A stretch of 46,893 bases of DNA from JAYVJM01 sp043769275 (GTDB lineage: Bacteria; Pseudomonadota; Gammaproteobacteria; Pseudomonadales; UBA7239). The notes beneath the pieces are model-generated. The model was given only the letters and a program-made list of their open reading frames with translations. It was not told the origin of the DNA and made no database searches. The stretch spans positions 1-46,893 of the forward strand of contig JAYVJM010000096.1 of assembly GCA_043769275.1 (NCBI GenBank), given 5' to 3'. Below, piece after piece: positions 7,428-16,141 of the stretch. Made by a program: the position numbers and the translations under genes. The number at the start of each line of letters is the position of its first letter. Position 1 is the stretch's first letter.

Positions 7428-10400
7428 TTACATTACCCCCATGTGCTCATGGATTGCGCTGCCGCGATACAGGCCATTAAACGGCAAGATAACATGTGAT
7501 GGCGGGCAGGCGGGGTCTGTGCATGCCGGTGGAAGTGGGCAGGTAGCGCCTGTGCAAGGCGGGCTTGAACCATTGGGCGTGGTATCGCAAACATTGCCTA
7601 GGCCGTCGCCGTCGGTATCACGCTGATCTGAGTTCACTACCGACGGACAATTGTCCGAACCATTGGGTACCAAGTCGCCGTCAATGTCGTCGTCACAGGC
7701 ATCGCCTAGGCCGTCGCTATCTGTATCGCGCTGATCTGAGTTCGCCACCGACGGGCAGTTGTCCGAGCTGTTGGGTGCTCCGTCAACATCGGCATCTTCA
7801 TTGCCGTAGACAGAGGGCGTAGCAAAACGCACGGCAGCGACACCGTCTAGGCCTGTTATTGCCGCTTGCATGCTGCCTGCTAGAACAACTTTGTCGTTGA
7901 GCACCTCGCTTATGGCATAGCCGCCATCACTCTGTGCGGCAAAGTCTATGGTGACCGTTTTGTCCAGCACGCCGTTGACGCGATAGCGTGATATAAACAT
8001 GTCCTCAGATCCCTGCGCACCTTTCGTTCCGCCAATGAGCACTTGACCGTCGGCTTGCAGACTTACGGCCATGCCGGCATCTGCGTCATCCAGAGTGCCC
8101 GTGCTCACATTCAAGTCGCTATGTACGAGACCAGCAGTGCCAAAGCTATTGTCAAAACCGCCATCGCTGTTCAAGCCAGCCAAAATAATGTCGCTGCCAT
8201 TTTTGGCGGTTGCTGTGGCGATGATGGATGAGCCTGTCGCCACAATTTTCCCATTAGGCCGTACTTTTACTGCGTTTAATTGCGAGCCTAAACCCAATGA
8301 GAACACGGTAAAACCGCTGGTTGAAAAGCTGTTGTCTAAAGCGCCCGCGTTGCTAAAACGCGCAACAAAGGCATCGGCTCGTGTGCAGTTTTTGTCAGCG
8401 CACACCGCGCCGGATGTCACCAGTTTTCCATCTTTCTGCAATGCCAAACCCAGATTATTGGCACTAAAGCCGTTGAGCGTTGTGCTAACCATCCCACCTA
8501 CGCCAAAGCTATTATCAAGACTGCCATTCGCATTCACGCGTACCAATACAGCCGCGCTTTGTGCGCACGTTTCCGTCGTGCAGCTAAAACCCGCTGCGAC
8601 GAGCTTGCCGTCTGCCTGCTGCACCACGTTTTGCAGCTTTTCATACGCAGTGGTGCCTGTATCTAAGGTGAGAATGCCTGCGGTGCCGAAACTACTGTCT
8701 GGCGTGCCATTATTATTGAAGCGCGCAATAAGGGATTGCGAGCCGCCTTGCGTGGCGAATGCGCCGTTGGAAAAACCCACCACAACCAGTTTTCCGTCGC
8801 TTTGTACGGTAATGGCACGCACGGTGTCGTAGCCGGCACTCACGTCTGTTAGCACCTTTCCGTTATCGCCGAACGTCGTATCAACCGAGCCATCTACGTT
8901 GTATTTCACCAGCATTAGGGCTTCATTGACGTTAACTGCATCGCCAAAATTGCTTATGCCAGCAGCGATTACTTTGCCGTCTGCCAATTGCACAACGGCA
9001 TTGGCATAGCTGTATGCGCCGGTTTTTGCGGGAGTGATGACTTTTCCATTCGTGCCAAAATTGGCATCAAGGCCGGTGTCGAGCTGGATGCTGGAGCAGC
9101 CCTTGCTGTCGACTACTGCGCCCGTTGTGGTGTTTGGGCATTGGTCTTTATCATCGTGCACGGTATCGCCGTCGCTGTCGCGCTGTGAAATCGAGCAGCC
9201 GTTGGCATCTACGGCTATGCCCTTTGCCGTATTCGGGCATGTGTCGGCCGCATTCAGTTTGCCGTCGCCGTCAATATCGTCGTCACAGACATTGCCGATG
9301 TGGTCGCCGTCATCATCCTCTTGATTGGGGTTTGAGACTGTCGGGCAGTTGTCGACACGATCTGGCTTGCCGTCTGCGTCGGTGTCGATAGGCGGCGGAA
9401 CGGAGTTTGCATCAAGTGGGTTACTGCCAGCCGCTATTTCTGCCACATCACTAAAGCCGTCGTTATCGTCGTCGTCGCAGGCATCACCTTGCGGATCGTT
9501 GTCGCTGTTTAGTTGGTCGGGGTTAAGCGTAGCGGGACAGTTGTCGTCCATTGCACCAAAACCATCGTCATCGTCATCCTGACCACGGGGGGTGTTGTCG
9601 CAAGCGTTGCCTAGGCCATCTTGGTCGTCGTCTTTTTGATCGGCATTGACTTTCAGTTGGCAATTGTCAACGGCATTCAGTTTGCTGTCGTTATCAGCAT
9701 CTGGGTCGCAGGCATCGCCTATCTTGTCGCCGTCTACGTCTCTTTGATCGCTATTGGCGACCGATGGACAGTTGTCTACAGGGTCTAGCTTCGTATCGCC
9801 ATCTTCATTGGCAATATAGCGTACCAGCGCAAGACTACAGCCGTTCACGCAACTGTAGCCCGATGCCACGATTTTCCCGTCTGCCTGCAAAGCAATGCCG
9901 GAAATTGCATCCATCGTATTCGCAGCGACGGTGTTGGTGATTTTGCCATCGCCGTCAAAACCGGCATCCAATACGCCATTGCTTTTATAGCGCAGCAGTG
10001 CGAAATCGGCATTCGCGCCGCTGGTCGCGTAACCGGCGACAAGAATGCTGCCGTCACGCTGCAACGCCATACTGTTCGCGCTATCGCTGCCCAATACCGG
10101 CGTAGTGACCTTGCCGGCACTGCCAAAACTTGCATCCACGGCACCATTTGCGTTGTAACGTTGTAAGGCAAATTGTCTGCCGGCGGTGTTGCTGTAGCCT
10201 GCCAGTACAATTTTCCCGTCTGGCTGTAGCGCAGCAGAACTCACCACATCATCTGTACCGCTTGGCGTGGATAGCACGCCGTCGCCGTCGAATGCGCTAT
10301 CCAAAACGCCGCTGGTGCTGTAACGGGCAAGGGCAAAATCCGAGTCTGTGCAGTTGAGGGGGGTGTTGTTGCCGTAAGACATACAGACAGTGCCTGCCAC

Positions 10401-11183
10401 TACAATTTTGCCGTCTGTTTGAACCGTGATTGCAGTGGCGAAACTGGGTAAAGAATTCACTGTTGTGGTGACTTTGCCTCCGCTGCCAAAGCCGGTATCC
10501 AGTGCGCCATTGCTGCTGTAACGCACGATGGTGAATTTTGGCGTTAGGCAAACAGACGAGCTCATGCCGATGCTCACATTGCAAGAAAAACCGGCCAGTA
10601 GAATTTTCCCGTCGGGTTGCAAGGCTATCGCGCTCGCCATATTCACGTTGCCTTCAATGGTGAGCGTCGCTTTTCCGCTACCGTTAAAACTGGTGTCTAG
10701 GCTGCCGTTGCTGTTATAGCGCACCAAAGCAAAAGCCCAATCAACGTTATAACTCATGCCCGATTGCGCTTGATAACCCAATGAGCCAGCAGCGAGTATT
10801 TTCCCGTCTGGTTGCAGCGCAATGGCGTTTAACATCGCAGATTTTTTGCCGTCCAGCGTGGTGATAACTTTACCGTCACCATCAAAACTGGCATCCAACG
10901 TGCCGTCTAGGTTGTAGCGCATTAGGGCAAAATCCATATAGGCCTTGTCCAATGTTGTGCAGTTTGAGCGGCAGGCGTAATGCGACACCACCAGCTTGCC
11001 ATCTGTTTGCACTAGCGTTTTGGCTGGCAGCCCGTCGTAGGCTGTAGGCAGCGTTGTAATGGGCGTGGTGACAATGCCGGCGGCACCGAAGGCGCTGTCG
11101 AACACCACCGGCGCGGCGCGCGCGGGACTGATCAAACAAAATAGTAGGTAGGGCAAAAAGCGGCGGGGCGCGAACATAGGCAT
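7428..11183 (-). CDS. Large secreted protein with delta-60 and TSP3 repeats
   Basis: This 1251-residue protein starts with a signal peptide (basic MPMFAPRRF, a hydrophobic LPYLLFCLIS core, cleavage near ARAAP). Residues about 30-460 and 700-1120 are delta-60 repeats, seen as recurring LALVRYNSNGSLDTSF-, ALQPDGKILLAG- and GKVTT-type strands, about 50-60 residues each and probably forming beta-propellers. Residues about 462-700 and 1127-1203 are thrombospondin type-3 repeats with D-x-D-x-D-G and DNCP-x-x-x-N-x-D-Q motifs, which bind calcium through aspartates. The tail is Pro/Cys-rich (PPCTGATCPLPPACTDPACPP) and shows no anchor or outer-membrane beta-domain. The role is unknown; a secreted or surface structural or adhesive function is plausible. 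It is transcribed alone and leftward, and its 3' end faces metZ. Confidence 0.85.
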   Translation of the reverse strand: MPMFAPRRFLPYLLFCLISPARAAPVVFDSAFGAAGIVTTPITTLPTAYDGLPAKTLVQTDGKLVVSHYACRSNCTTLDKAYMDFALMRYNLDGTLDASFDGDGKVITTLDGKKSAMLNAIALQPDGKILAAGSLGYQAQSGMSYNVDWAFALVRYNSNGSLDTSFNGSGKATLTIEGNVNMASAIALQPDGKILLAGFSCNVSIGMSSSVCLTPKFTIVRYSSNGALDTGFGSGGKVTTTVNSLPSFATAITVQTDGKIVVAGTVCMSYGNNTPLNCTDSDFALARYSTSGVLDSAFDGDGVLSTPSGTDDVVSSAALQPDGKIVLAGYSNTAGRQFALQRYNANGAVDASFGSAGKVTTPVLGSDSANSMALQRDGSILVAGYATSGANADFALLRYKSNGVLDAGFDGDGKITNTVAANTMDAISGIALQADGKIVASGYSCVNGCSLALVRYIANEDGDTKLDPVDNCPSVANSDQRDVDGDKIGDACDPDADNDSKLNAVDNCQLKVNADQKDDDQDGLGNACDNTPRGQDDDDDGFGAMDDNCPATLNPDQLNSDNDPQGDACDDDDNDGFSDVAEIAAGSNPLDANSVPPPIDTDADGKPDRVDNCPTVSNPNQEDDDGDHIGNVCDDDIDGDGKLNAADTCPNTAKGIAVDANGCSISQRDSDGDTVHDDKDQCPNTTTGAVVDSKGCSSIQLDTGLDANFGTNGKVITPAKTGAYSYANAVVQLADGKVIAAGISNFGDAVNVNEALMLVKYNVDGSVDTTFGDNGKVLTDVSAGYDTVRAITVQSDGKLVVVGFSNGAFATQGGSQSLIARFNNNGTPDSSFGTAGILTLDTGTTAYEKLQNVVQQADGKLVAAGFSCTTETCAQSAAVLVRVNANGSLDNSFGVGGMVSTTLNGFSANNLGLALQKDGKLVTSGAVCADKNCTRADAFVARFSNAGALDNSFSTSGFTVFSLGLGSQLNAVKVRPNGKIVATGSSIIATATAKNGSDIILAGLNSDGGFDNSFGTAGLVHSDLNVSTGTLDDADAGMAVSLQADGQVLIGGTKGAQGSEDMFISRYRVNGVLDKTVTIDFAAQSDGGYAISEVLNDKVVLAGSMQAAITGLDGVAAVRFATPSVYGNEDADVDGAPNSSDNCPSVANSDQRDTDSDGLGDACDDDIDGDLVPNGSDNCPSVVNSDQRDTDGDGLGNVCDTTPNGSSPPCTGATCPLPPACTDPACPPSHVILPFNGLYRGSAIHEHMGVM
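7580..7800. repeat. Tandem 108-bp repeats encoding TSP3 units
   Basis: Inside the gene for the 1251-residue protein, the segment from 7621 (CGCTGATCTGAGTTC) recurs from 7729 with near-identical DNA, giving a 108-bp period equal to 36 codons. The similarity extends left to about 7580 and right to about 7800. Each unit encodes DNCPSV-NSDQRDTD-DGLG plus the spacer to the next unit. Nucleotide-level identity suggests recent duplication or conversion. Confidence 0.7.
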
Positions 11184-11281
11184 AGAGCAATCCTTTGTAT
11201 TTTTTGTAATTAGAATGACTTTTATTGATATGTGTCGACACTACCCGAAAAAACCAGCCTGCTCAATACCGTGTCTGCGCC

Positions 11282-11406
11282 GGTTCTGTCACATTAACTG
11301 TTAGCGCCCGAGTATATTGCCTGTGAGCCTAAAATCAGGCGGACGTATAGTTAGCCAATGCATAAACTGATCGGCAAAAGACACCTCTACTGTGCCTTGG
11401 AGCATC
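11282..11406 (-). mobile_element. IS6-type transposase remnant, copy A (3' end only)
   Basis: On the minus strand these bases encode the last 34 residues of an IS6-family transposase (MLQGTVEVSFADQFMHWL onward), followed by TAA and a possible terminal inverted repeat beginning GGTTCTGTCACATTAACTG when read on the plus strand. The same 3' segment occurs at 14650-14774 in opposite orientation with scattered substitutions. The reading frame is still open here, but everything upstream of the MLQG codon is gone. The surrounding 11184-11483 contains no gene: it holds this remnant, a neighbouring short repeat, and the upstream region of the 1251-residue protein. Confidence 0.75.
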
Positions 11407-11407
11407 A

Positions 11408-11446
11408 TTCGACAGAACACACCCTTCGACCGGCTCATGACGAACC
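11408..11446. repeat. Degraded half copy of a dispersed palindromic repeat
   Basis: The arm TTCGACCGGCTCATGACGAAC (11425-11445) resembles one arm of the palindromic repeat at 31556-31603 (TTCGACAGGCTCAGGGCGAA). The other arm is reduced to TTCGAC (11409-11414). It directly abuts the truncated end of the IS6 remnant. Confidence 0.5.
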
Positions 11447-11483
11447 GTAAATTAGAAAGTTATTGTTGGCAGAATTAAGGTTT

Positions 11484-12344
11484 TTAGGAAAAATCCGCTT
11501 TCGACAGCAAAAAAACCCCATCGCCACCACGCGCAAACTCCAGCCACACAAACGGCAAGGACGGGAAAGCGGCCTCTAACGCCGCCGCGCTATTACCTAC
11601 CTCCACAATCAGCAGGCCATCGTCATTAAGATAATCGGCTGCCTCAAGCAATAAACGTCGCGTGAAATCCAGCCCGTCATTGCCCGATTCCAACGCCATA
11701 ATTGGCTCATGGCGGTATTCCGGCGGTAGCACGGCCATATCTTCTGCGTCCACATAAGGCGGGTTGCACACGATTAGGTCATAACGTTCGCCTGACAACG
11801 CTGTAAATAAATTCGACTGCACCAGACGAACATGTGCTTCTGCATTGAAGCCTTTGACGTTCATGGCAGCAACCGCCAGTGCATCTGCCGATAAATCGCT
11901 GGCATCAATTAACGCGTCAGGAAAATAGTGCGAACACGCCAGTGCGATGCAGGCACCACCACAACACAAATCCAAAATACGCTTGGGTTCTTGTCGCAGC
12001 CACGGCGAAAAATGATGCTCGATTAGCTCGCCCAAAGGCGAACGTGGAATCAGCACACGTTTATCCACATAAAAAGGCATCCCACAAAACCACGCTTGGC
12101 TTGTGATGTAAGGCACAGGTTCGCGCAGTTCGACTCGACGCAGAAGCGCAGCCTTCAGGCTCGCCTTTTCATCGGCGGTTAGTTCACGCATCAACACATC
12201 ACGCGACGCATCAAAAGCAATGCCGAGCAGCGGCAGAGTGAGATGCAGCGCCTCGTCCCAATAGTTATCGGTACCGTGACCTAAAAACACATCAGCCTGT
12301 TCGAGTATTTCCTGCGCCTTTATCAGCCAATCTTGCAAATTCAT
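11484..12344 (-). CDS. prmB: Ribosomal protein L3 glutamine methyltransferase
   Basis: This 286-residue enzyme belongs to the HemK/PrmB family, which methylates a glutamine side chain; PrmB acts on ribosomal protein L3. The catalytic NPPY tetrapeptide is at residues 194-197. The SAM-binding loop is LDLCCGGACIALA (124-136), a slight variant of the common LDLCTGSGCIAI. RVLIPRSPLGELI (96-108) is closer to PrmB than to PrmC, where the block reads LIPRPETE. The N-terminal helical substrate domain is present (ALHLTLPLLGI). Its ATG at 12344 overlaps the stop of htpG by four bases, so translation is probably coupled. PrmB is elsewhere often found beside aroC, so the htpG neighbourhood is notable. Confidence 0.87.
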   Translation of the reverse strand: MNLQDWLIKAQEILEQADVFLGHGTDNYWDEALHLTLPLLGIAFDASRDVLMRELTADEKASLKAALLRRVELREPVPYITSQAWFCGMPFYVDKRVLIPRSPLGELIEHHFSPWLRQEPKRILDLCCGGACIALACSHYFPDALIDASDLSADALAVAAMNVKGFNAEAHVRLVQSNLFTALSGERYDLIVCNPPYVDAEDMAVLPPEYRHEPIMALESGNDGLDFTRRLLLEAADYLNDDGLLIVEVGNSAAALEAAFPSLPFVWLEFARGGDGVFLLSKADFS

Positions 12345-14281
12345 GCCAACAGTCTGTTCACGCGCGCCACAAAACCGGCAGGATTATCCAGTGCCATACC
12401 CGCAGACAAACGCGCCTCATCCAGCAATACGTGAGCGATATCCGCAAAAGCCGCCTCATCTTGCGTGCTGCCTAAGCGTGTGACGAGCGCATGTTTGGCG
12501 TTAAGCTCGAAAATTGGCTTGCTTGGCGGCATTGCTTGGCCTGCGGCTTCCATCATGCGGCGCAATTGCAAGCCCATGTCAGCCTGCCCAACCACCAAAC
12601 AAGCTGGCGAATCGACCAATCTGTGCGAATAGCGCACGCTTTCCACTTGCTCACTTAGTAGCGCTTGTAAGCGCTCCAGTAACGCATTGTCGCCTTCGAC
12701 TTCGGGGGTTTCTTTTTTATCCTCATCGGATTTATCTTTTTTCAGTGCGCTAATGTCTAAATCACCACGCGCCACATCAGCAAACGATTTACCTGCATAT
12801 TCGTGCAGATAGTTCATCGTCCATTCATCCAGACGGTCGTACATCAGCAACACTTCAACATCGTTGGCACGAAAAACTTCGAGATGCGGACTATTTTTGG
12901 CCGTGTCGTATTGATCGGCAACAATGTAATAAATGTCTGTTTGCCCTTCTTTCATACGGCTGATGTAATTATCCAGCGATTGGTTTTGCTCGCTTGAACC
13001 GGATGTGCTGGTTGAAAAGCGCAGCAATTTAGCAATGCGCTCACGGTTACTGAAATCTTCCGCCAAACCTTCTTTCAGCACATTGCCAAAGGCTTTCCAA
13101 AACGTGGCGTATTGCTCGGGTGTTTCCGCCAACTTGTCTAGCATGTCTAAGACTCGCTTGGTGAGCGCGCCTTTCATGCTGTCGACCACGCTGTCTTTCT
13201 GCAAAAGCTCACGCGAGACATTGAGTGAGAGATCATTCGAGTCAACAACGCCCTTCACAAACCGCAAGAAAAGTGGCAAAAACTGCTCGGCATCGTCCAT
13301 GATGAACGTGCGCTGCACATACAATTTCAAGCCGCGTGAAGCATCGCGCTGATAAAGATCAAACGGGGCTTGCGTAGGGATATACAACAAGCTGGTGTAT
13401 TCCAACTTTCCTTCAACGCGATTGTGGCTCCACGTGAGCGGATCGGCAAAATCGTGTGTGAGGTGCTGATAAAAAGATTTGTACTCTTCATCTTTGATCT
13501 CATTTTTTGAGCACGTCCACAAAGCAGTGGCACTATTGATAGTTTCCCACTCTGGTGCTTGCACTTCAGGTACAGCCGTTTCCCCGTCGGCTTTTTCAAT
13601 CTCCGCCGGCTGCTTGAGCATTTGGACCGGCACGGCGATGTGGTCTGAATATTTGCGAATAATGCTCTTCAAACGCCAGTTATCCGCAAATTCCAACGCA
13701 TCTTCTTTTAGATGCAACACAATGCGCGTGCCGCGCTCGCTTTGTTTGACGCGCCCAACAGCAAAATCTGCCTCGCCGCTGGAAACCCAATGCACGGCTT
13801 CATCAACAGGCAAGCCTGCGCGGCGACTAAACACTTCCACTTTGTCAGCCACGATAAACGCGGAATAAAAACCTACGCCAAATTTGCCGATCAAGTGCGA
13901 GTCTTTTTTCTGATCGCCGGTCAGGTGTTTAACAAATTCGGCCGTGCCAGAGCGCGCAATGGTACCCAAATTGGCAATGGCTTCCTCTCGGCTCATGCCA
14001 ATTCCGTTGTCGTACAGGGTGATGGTTTTGGCTTCTTTATCAAAACTGACACGAACGTGCAGCTCGCTATCGCCTTCATATAAACCGCCATCTGCCAGCG
14101 CGGCAAAGCGCAGCTTATCAACGGCATCTGCCGCGTTAGAAATCAGCTCGCGCAAGAAAATTTCACGGTTGCTGTACAGCGAGTGAATCATCAACTGCAA
14201 CAACTGTTTGGCTTCTGTTTGGAACGACAGGGTTTCCAACGGGGTGGTTTTTGATTGTGTATTTTCTGCGGTTTCACTCAT
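12341..14281 (-). CDS. htpG: Chaperone HtpG (bacterial Hsp90)
   Basis: HtpG is a cytosolic ATP-driven chaperone. The N-terminal GHKL ATPase shows ELISNAADAVDKLRF, LYDNGIGM and GKFGVGFYSAF. The middle domain has LYVQRTFIMDD and SNDLSLNVSRELLQ. The C-terminal dimerisation part ends with LNAKHALV and LDEARLSAGMALDNP. An open frame extends to a start at 14389, but ATG 14281 gives the normal family N-terminus (MSETAENTQSKTTPLETLSFQTEA shortened here to its first residues MSETAENTQ) and about 646 residues, close to the usual 620-650. The extra 36 upstream residues are not family-like. GAGAG precedes the chosen ATG. The gene is followed by prmB with a four-base overlap. Its upstream region is interrupted about 115 bases away by an IS6-type remnant, so the ancestral heat-shock promoter region may have been altered. 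Confidence 0.93.
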   Translation of the reverse strand: MSETAENTQSKTTPLETLSFQTEAKQLLQLMIHSLYSNREIFLRELISNAADAVDKLRFAALADGGLYEGDSELHVRVSFDKEAKTITLYDNGIGMSREEAIANLGTIARSGTAEFVKHLTGDQKKDSHLIGKFGVGFYSAFIVADKVEVFSRRAGLPVDEAVHWVSSGEADFAVGRVKQSERGTRIVLHLKEDALEFADNWRLKSIIRKYSDHIAVPVQMLKQPAEIEKADGETAVPEVQAPEWETINSATALWTCSKNEIKDEEYKSFYQHLTHDFADPLTWSHNRVEGKLEYTSLLYIPTQAPFDLYQRDASRGLKLYVQRTFIMDDAEQFLPLFLRFVKGVVDSNDLSLNVSRELLQKDSVVDSMKGALTKRVLDMLDKLAETPEQYATFWKAFGNVLKEGLAEDFSNRERIAKLLRFSTSTSGSSEQNQSLDNYISRMKEGQTDIYYIVADQYDTAKNSPHLEVFRANDVEVLLMYDRLDEWTMNYLHEYAGKSFADVARGDLDISALKKDKSDEDKKETPEVEGDNALLERLQALLSEQVESVRYSHRLVDSPACLVVGQADMGLQLRRMMEAAGQAMPPSKPIFELNAKHALVTRLGSTQDEAAFADIAHVLLDEARLSAGMALDNPAGFVARVNRLLA

Positions 14282-14398
14282 GGTGCGGCTCTCATTGGGC
14301 AATGCAAGGGTGGATTGACTGAGCTGCAAAATGGGGGCATCAACGGCCTTTTCAAGCGGAAGATGGCGGCGAGATAGGTTTATGGCCATAGAATGTTG

Positions 14399-14774
14399 GC
14401 CAATGGTTTTCCAGAAAAAGTTACTATGGACAAAAGCGGGGCAAACAAAGCAGCCATTGATGAAATGAATAGCTCAATGAAACAGCCGATGATCGTGCGT
14501 CAGATAAAATACCTCAACAATATCGTCGAGCAAGACCACAGGGCGGTAAAACGAATAACGAAACCCATGCTTGGCTTCAAGTCATTTTACTCTGCGAAAA
14601 GCGTATTGGCTGGAATCGAATTAATGCACATGATTCGTAAAGGTCAACTGATGCTCCAAGGCACAGTAGATGTGTCTTTTGCCGATCAGTTTATGCATTG
14701 GCTGGCTATAAGTCCGCCTGATTTTAGGCTCACAGGCAATATGCTTGGGTGCTAACAGTTAATGCGACGGAACC
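14399..14774 (+). mobile_element. IS6-type transposase remnant, copy B (C-terminal half)
   Basis: Codons to TAA at 14753-14755 encode the C-terminal third to half of an IS6-family DDE transposase: GFPEKVTMDKSGANKAAI (the region holding the second catalytic Asp), IKYLNNIVEQDHRAVKRITK with the catalytic Glu, and MLGFKSFYSAKSVLAGIELM. The N-terminal half, including the helix-turn-helix and the first Asp, is missing. The non-coding tail ends with a candidate inverted repeat at about 14756-14774. The same end occurs in inverted orientation at 11282-11406. The fragment starts within 120 bases of the htpG start codon. It is inactive on its own. Confidence 0.85.
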
Positions 14775-14933
14775 GGCACTTTTGTCCATACGCAGCGCAA
14801 CTCACCACGACAAGCTCTTGCCTTGATACCTGCGGCTTCTCCACCATTTTTCCTATATCCCATAACCGGCAATTCAACACATAATAGCAGCCCAAACTTT
14901 AACCTTTAACAATAAAACAACAGGAGCATTCTC

Positions 14934-16070
14934 ATGCAAACTCCCTTAACAAAAAAACTAGGCATTGAACTGCCTATCTTTGCCTTCACCCATTGCCGCG
15001 ATGTGGTGGTTGCCGTGTCCAAAGCGGGCGGCATCGGCGTACTGGGCGCAGTGGGCTTTTCGCCAGAGCAGCTAAAACATGAGCTGGACTGGATTGATGA
15101 ACGCATCGGCAGCCATGTTTATGGCGTTGACATTGTTATTCCTCAAAAATACGAAGGCATGGGCGAAATGGATCCAGCCAAGCTCGAAGCCACGCTGGCC
15201 GCCCTAGTGCCACCAGAGCATCATGAATTTGCCGCCAAACTAATGAGAGAACACGGCGTACCTGAATGGCCTGACCAAAACGATGGCATGAGCATGCTGG
15301 GGTGGAGCGAAGCCATTGCCACACAACTCATTGACGTAGCAGTCACTCGCCCACAATGCCGCTTGATTGCAAACGCACTCGGCACGCCGCCTGCCGACAT
15401 CATCAAGCGTATTCAAGATTCTGGCCGCCTAATAGGGGCACTGTGTGGCAAAGTAAAGCAGGCTGTACAGCACAAAAAAGCAGGGCTTGACTTCATCGTG
15501 GCACAGGGCGGCGAAGGCGGCGGTCACACAGGCGATGTAGGCTCTGTTGTTTTATGGCCGCAAATTATTGATGCCGTGGGCGACACGCCTGTTCTGGCCG
15601 CCGGCGGCGTTGGTGACGGTCGCCAAATGCTGGCCGCGATGGCCATGGGTGCGCAAGGTGTATGGACTGGCTCTTTATGGCTCACGGTAGAAGAGGCGGA
15701 TGCGGAGCCAGCGCAAAAAAACACCCTACTCAAAGCCACATCGGAAGACACCGTGCGCTCACGTAGCTGGACAGGCAAACCCTGCCGCATGTTGAAAAAC
15801 GACTGGACGGAAGCATGGGCAGATCCAGCCAATCCTCAGCCGTTAGGCATGCCGCTGCAAGGTATTGTCACGCTGGATGCCATTCGTCGCACGCATAAAT
15901 ACGCAGGCGTAGGTGAGTGTCAAAAAGTCGCATTTAACCCAGTTGGGCAAGTTGTGGGGCAAATCAACCGTATTGAGTCTTGCCGCGACGTGATCTTTCG
16001 CTTGCTGAATGAATATGCCAATGCCTACGATCGCGTCTCTGCATTGATGCCTGAAACAGAGGAGGCCTAA
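14934..16070 (+). CDS. Nitronate monooxygenase-like flavin oxidoreductase
   Basis: This 378-residue TIM-barrel protein belongs to the NAD(P)H-dependent flavin oxidoreductase / 2-nitropropane dioxygenase family, which binds FMN. Diagnostic blocks are the N-terminal ELPIFAFTHCRDVVVAVSKAGG, the histidine motif IVAQGGEGGGHTGDVGS, VLAAGGVGDGRQMLAAMAMG (phosphate binding of FMN) and GVWTGSLWL. Family members oxidise nitronates or act as NADH:quinone reductases or enoyl reductases, and the sequence does not choose between them. The start ATG follows ACAGGAGCATTCTC. It is a single gene with a strong terminator behind it, convergent with clpX. In many relatives lon occupies the position downstream of clpX. 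Confidence 0.82.
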   Translation: MQTPLTKKLGIELPIFAFTHCRDVVVAVSKAGGIGVLGAVGFSPEQLKHELDWIDERIGSHVYGVDIVIPQKYEGMGEMDPAKLEATLAALVPPEHHEFAAKLMREHGVPEWPDQNDGMSMLGWSEAIATQLIDVAVTRPQCRLIANALGTPPADIIKRIQDSGRLIGALCGKVKQAVQHKKAGLDFIVAQGGEGGGHTGDVGSVVLWPQIIDAVGDTPVLAAGGVGDGRQMLAAMAMGAQGVWTGSLWLTVEEADAEPAQKNTLLKATSEDTVRSRSWTGKPCRMLKNDWTEAWADPANPQPLGMPLQGIVTLDAIRRTHKYAGVGECQKVAFNPVGQVVGQINRIESCRDVIFRLLNEYANAYDRVSALMPETEEA

Positions 16071-16084
16071 CCACTTGTCACCAC

Positions 16085-16114
16085 AAAAAAGCCCGCTTCA
16101 CTGCGGGCTTTTTT
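16085..16114. terminator. Bidirectional intrinsic terminator
   Basis: AAAAAAGCCCGC (16085-16096), loop TTCACT, then GCGGGCTTTTTT (16103-16114) form a GC stem flanked by A and T runs. It can end both the flavin oxidoreductase transcript and the convergent clpX transcript. Confidence 0.9.
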
Positions 16115-16141
16115 AATCTTGCTAAAATCATTCTTACACTT

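Noticed and set aside
8071..8832. A 253-codon plus-strand open frame
   Set aside because: It is antisense to the delta-60 repeats; the repetitive, GC-rich codons of the true gene leave few stops on the other strand.
7580..9800. Regular repeats that could suggest a CRISPR array
   Set aside because: The repeats are in frame with a protein, encode TSP3 units, and show no constant repeat with unique spacers.
14282..14389. Longer htpG start
   Set aside because: The extra 36 residues are not family-like, and the frame start lies within four bases of the IS-derived frame on the other strand.
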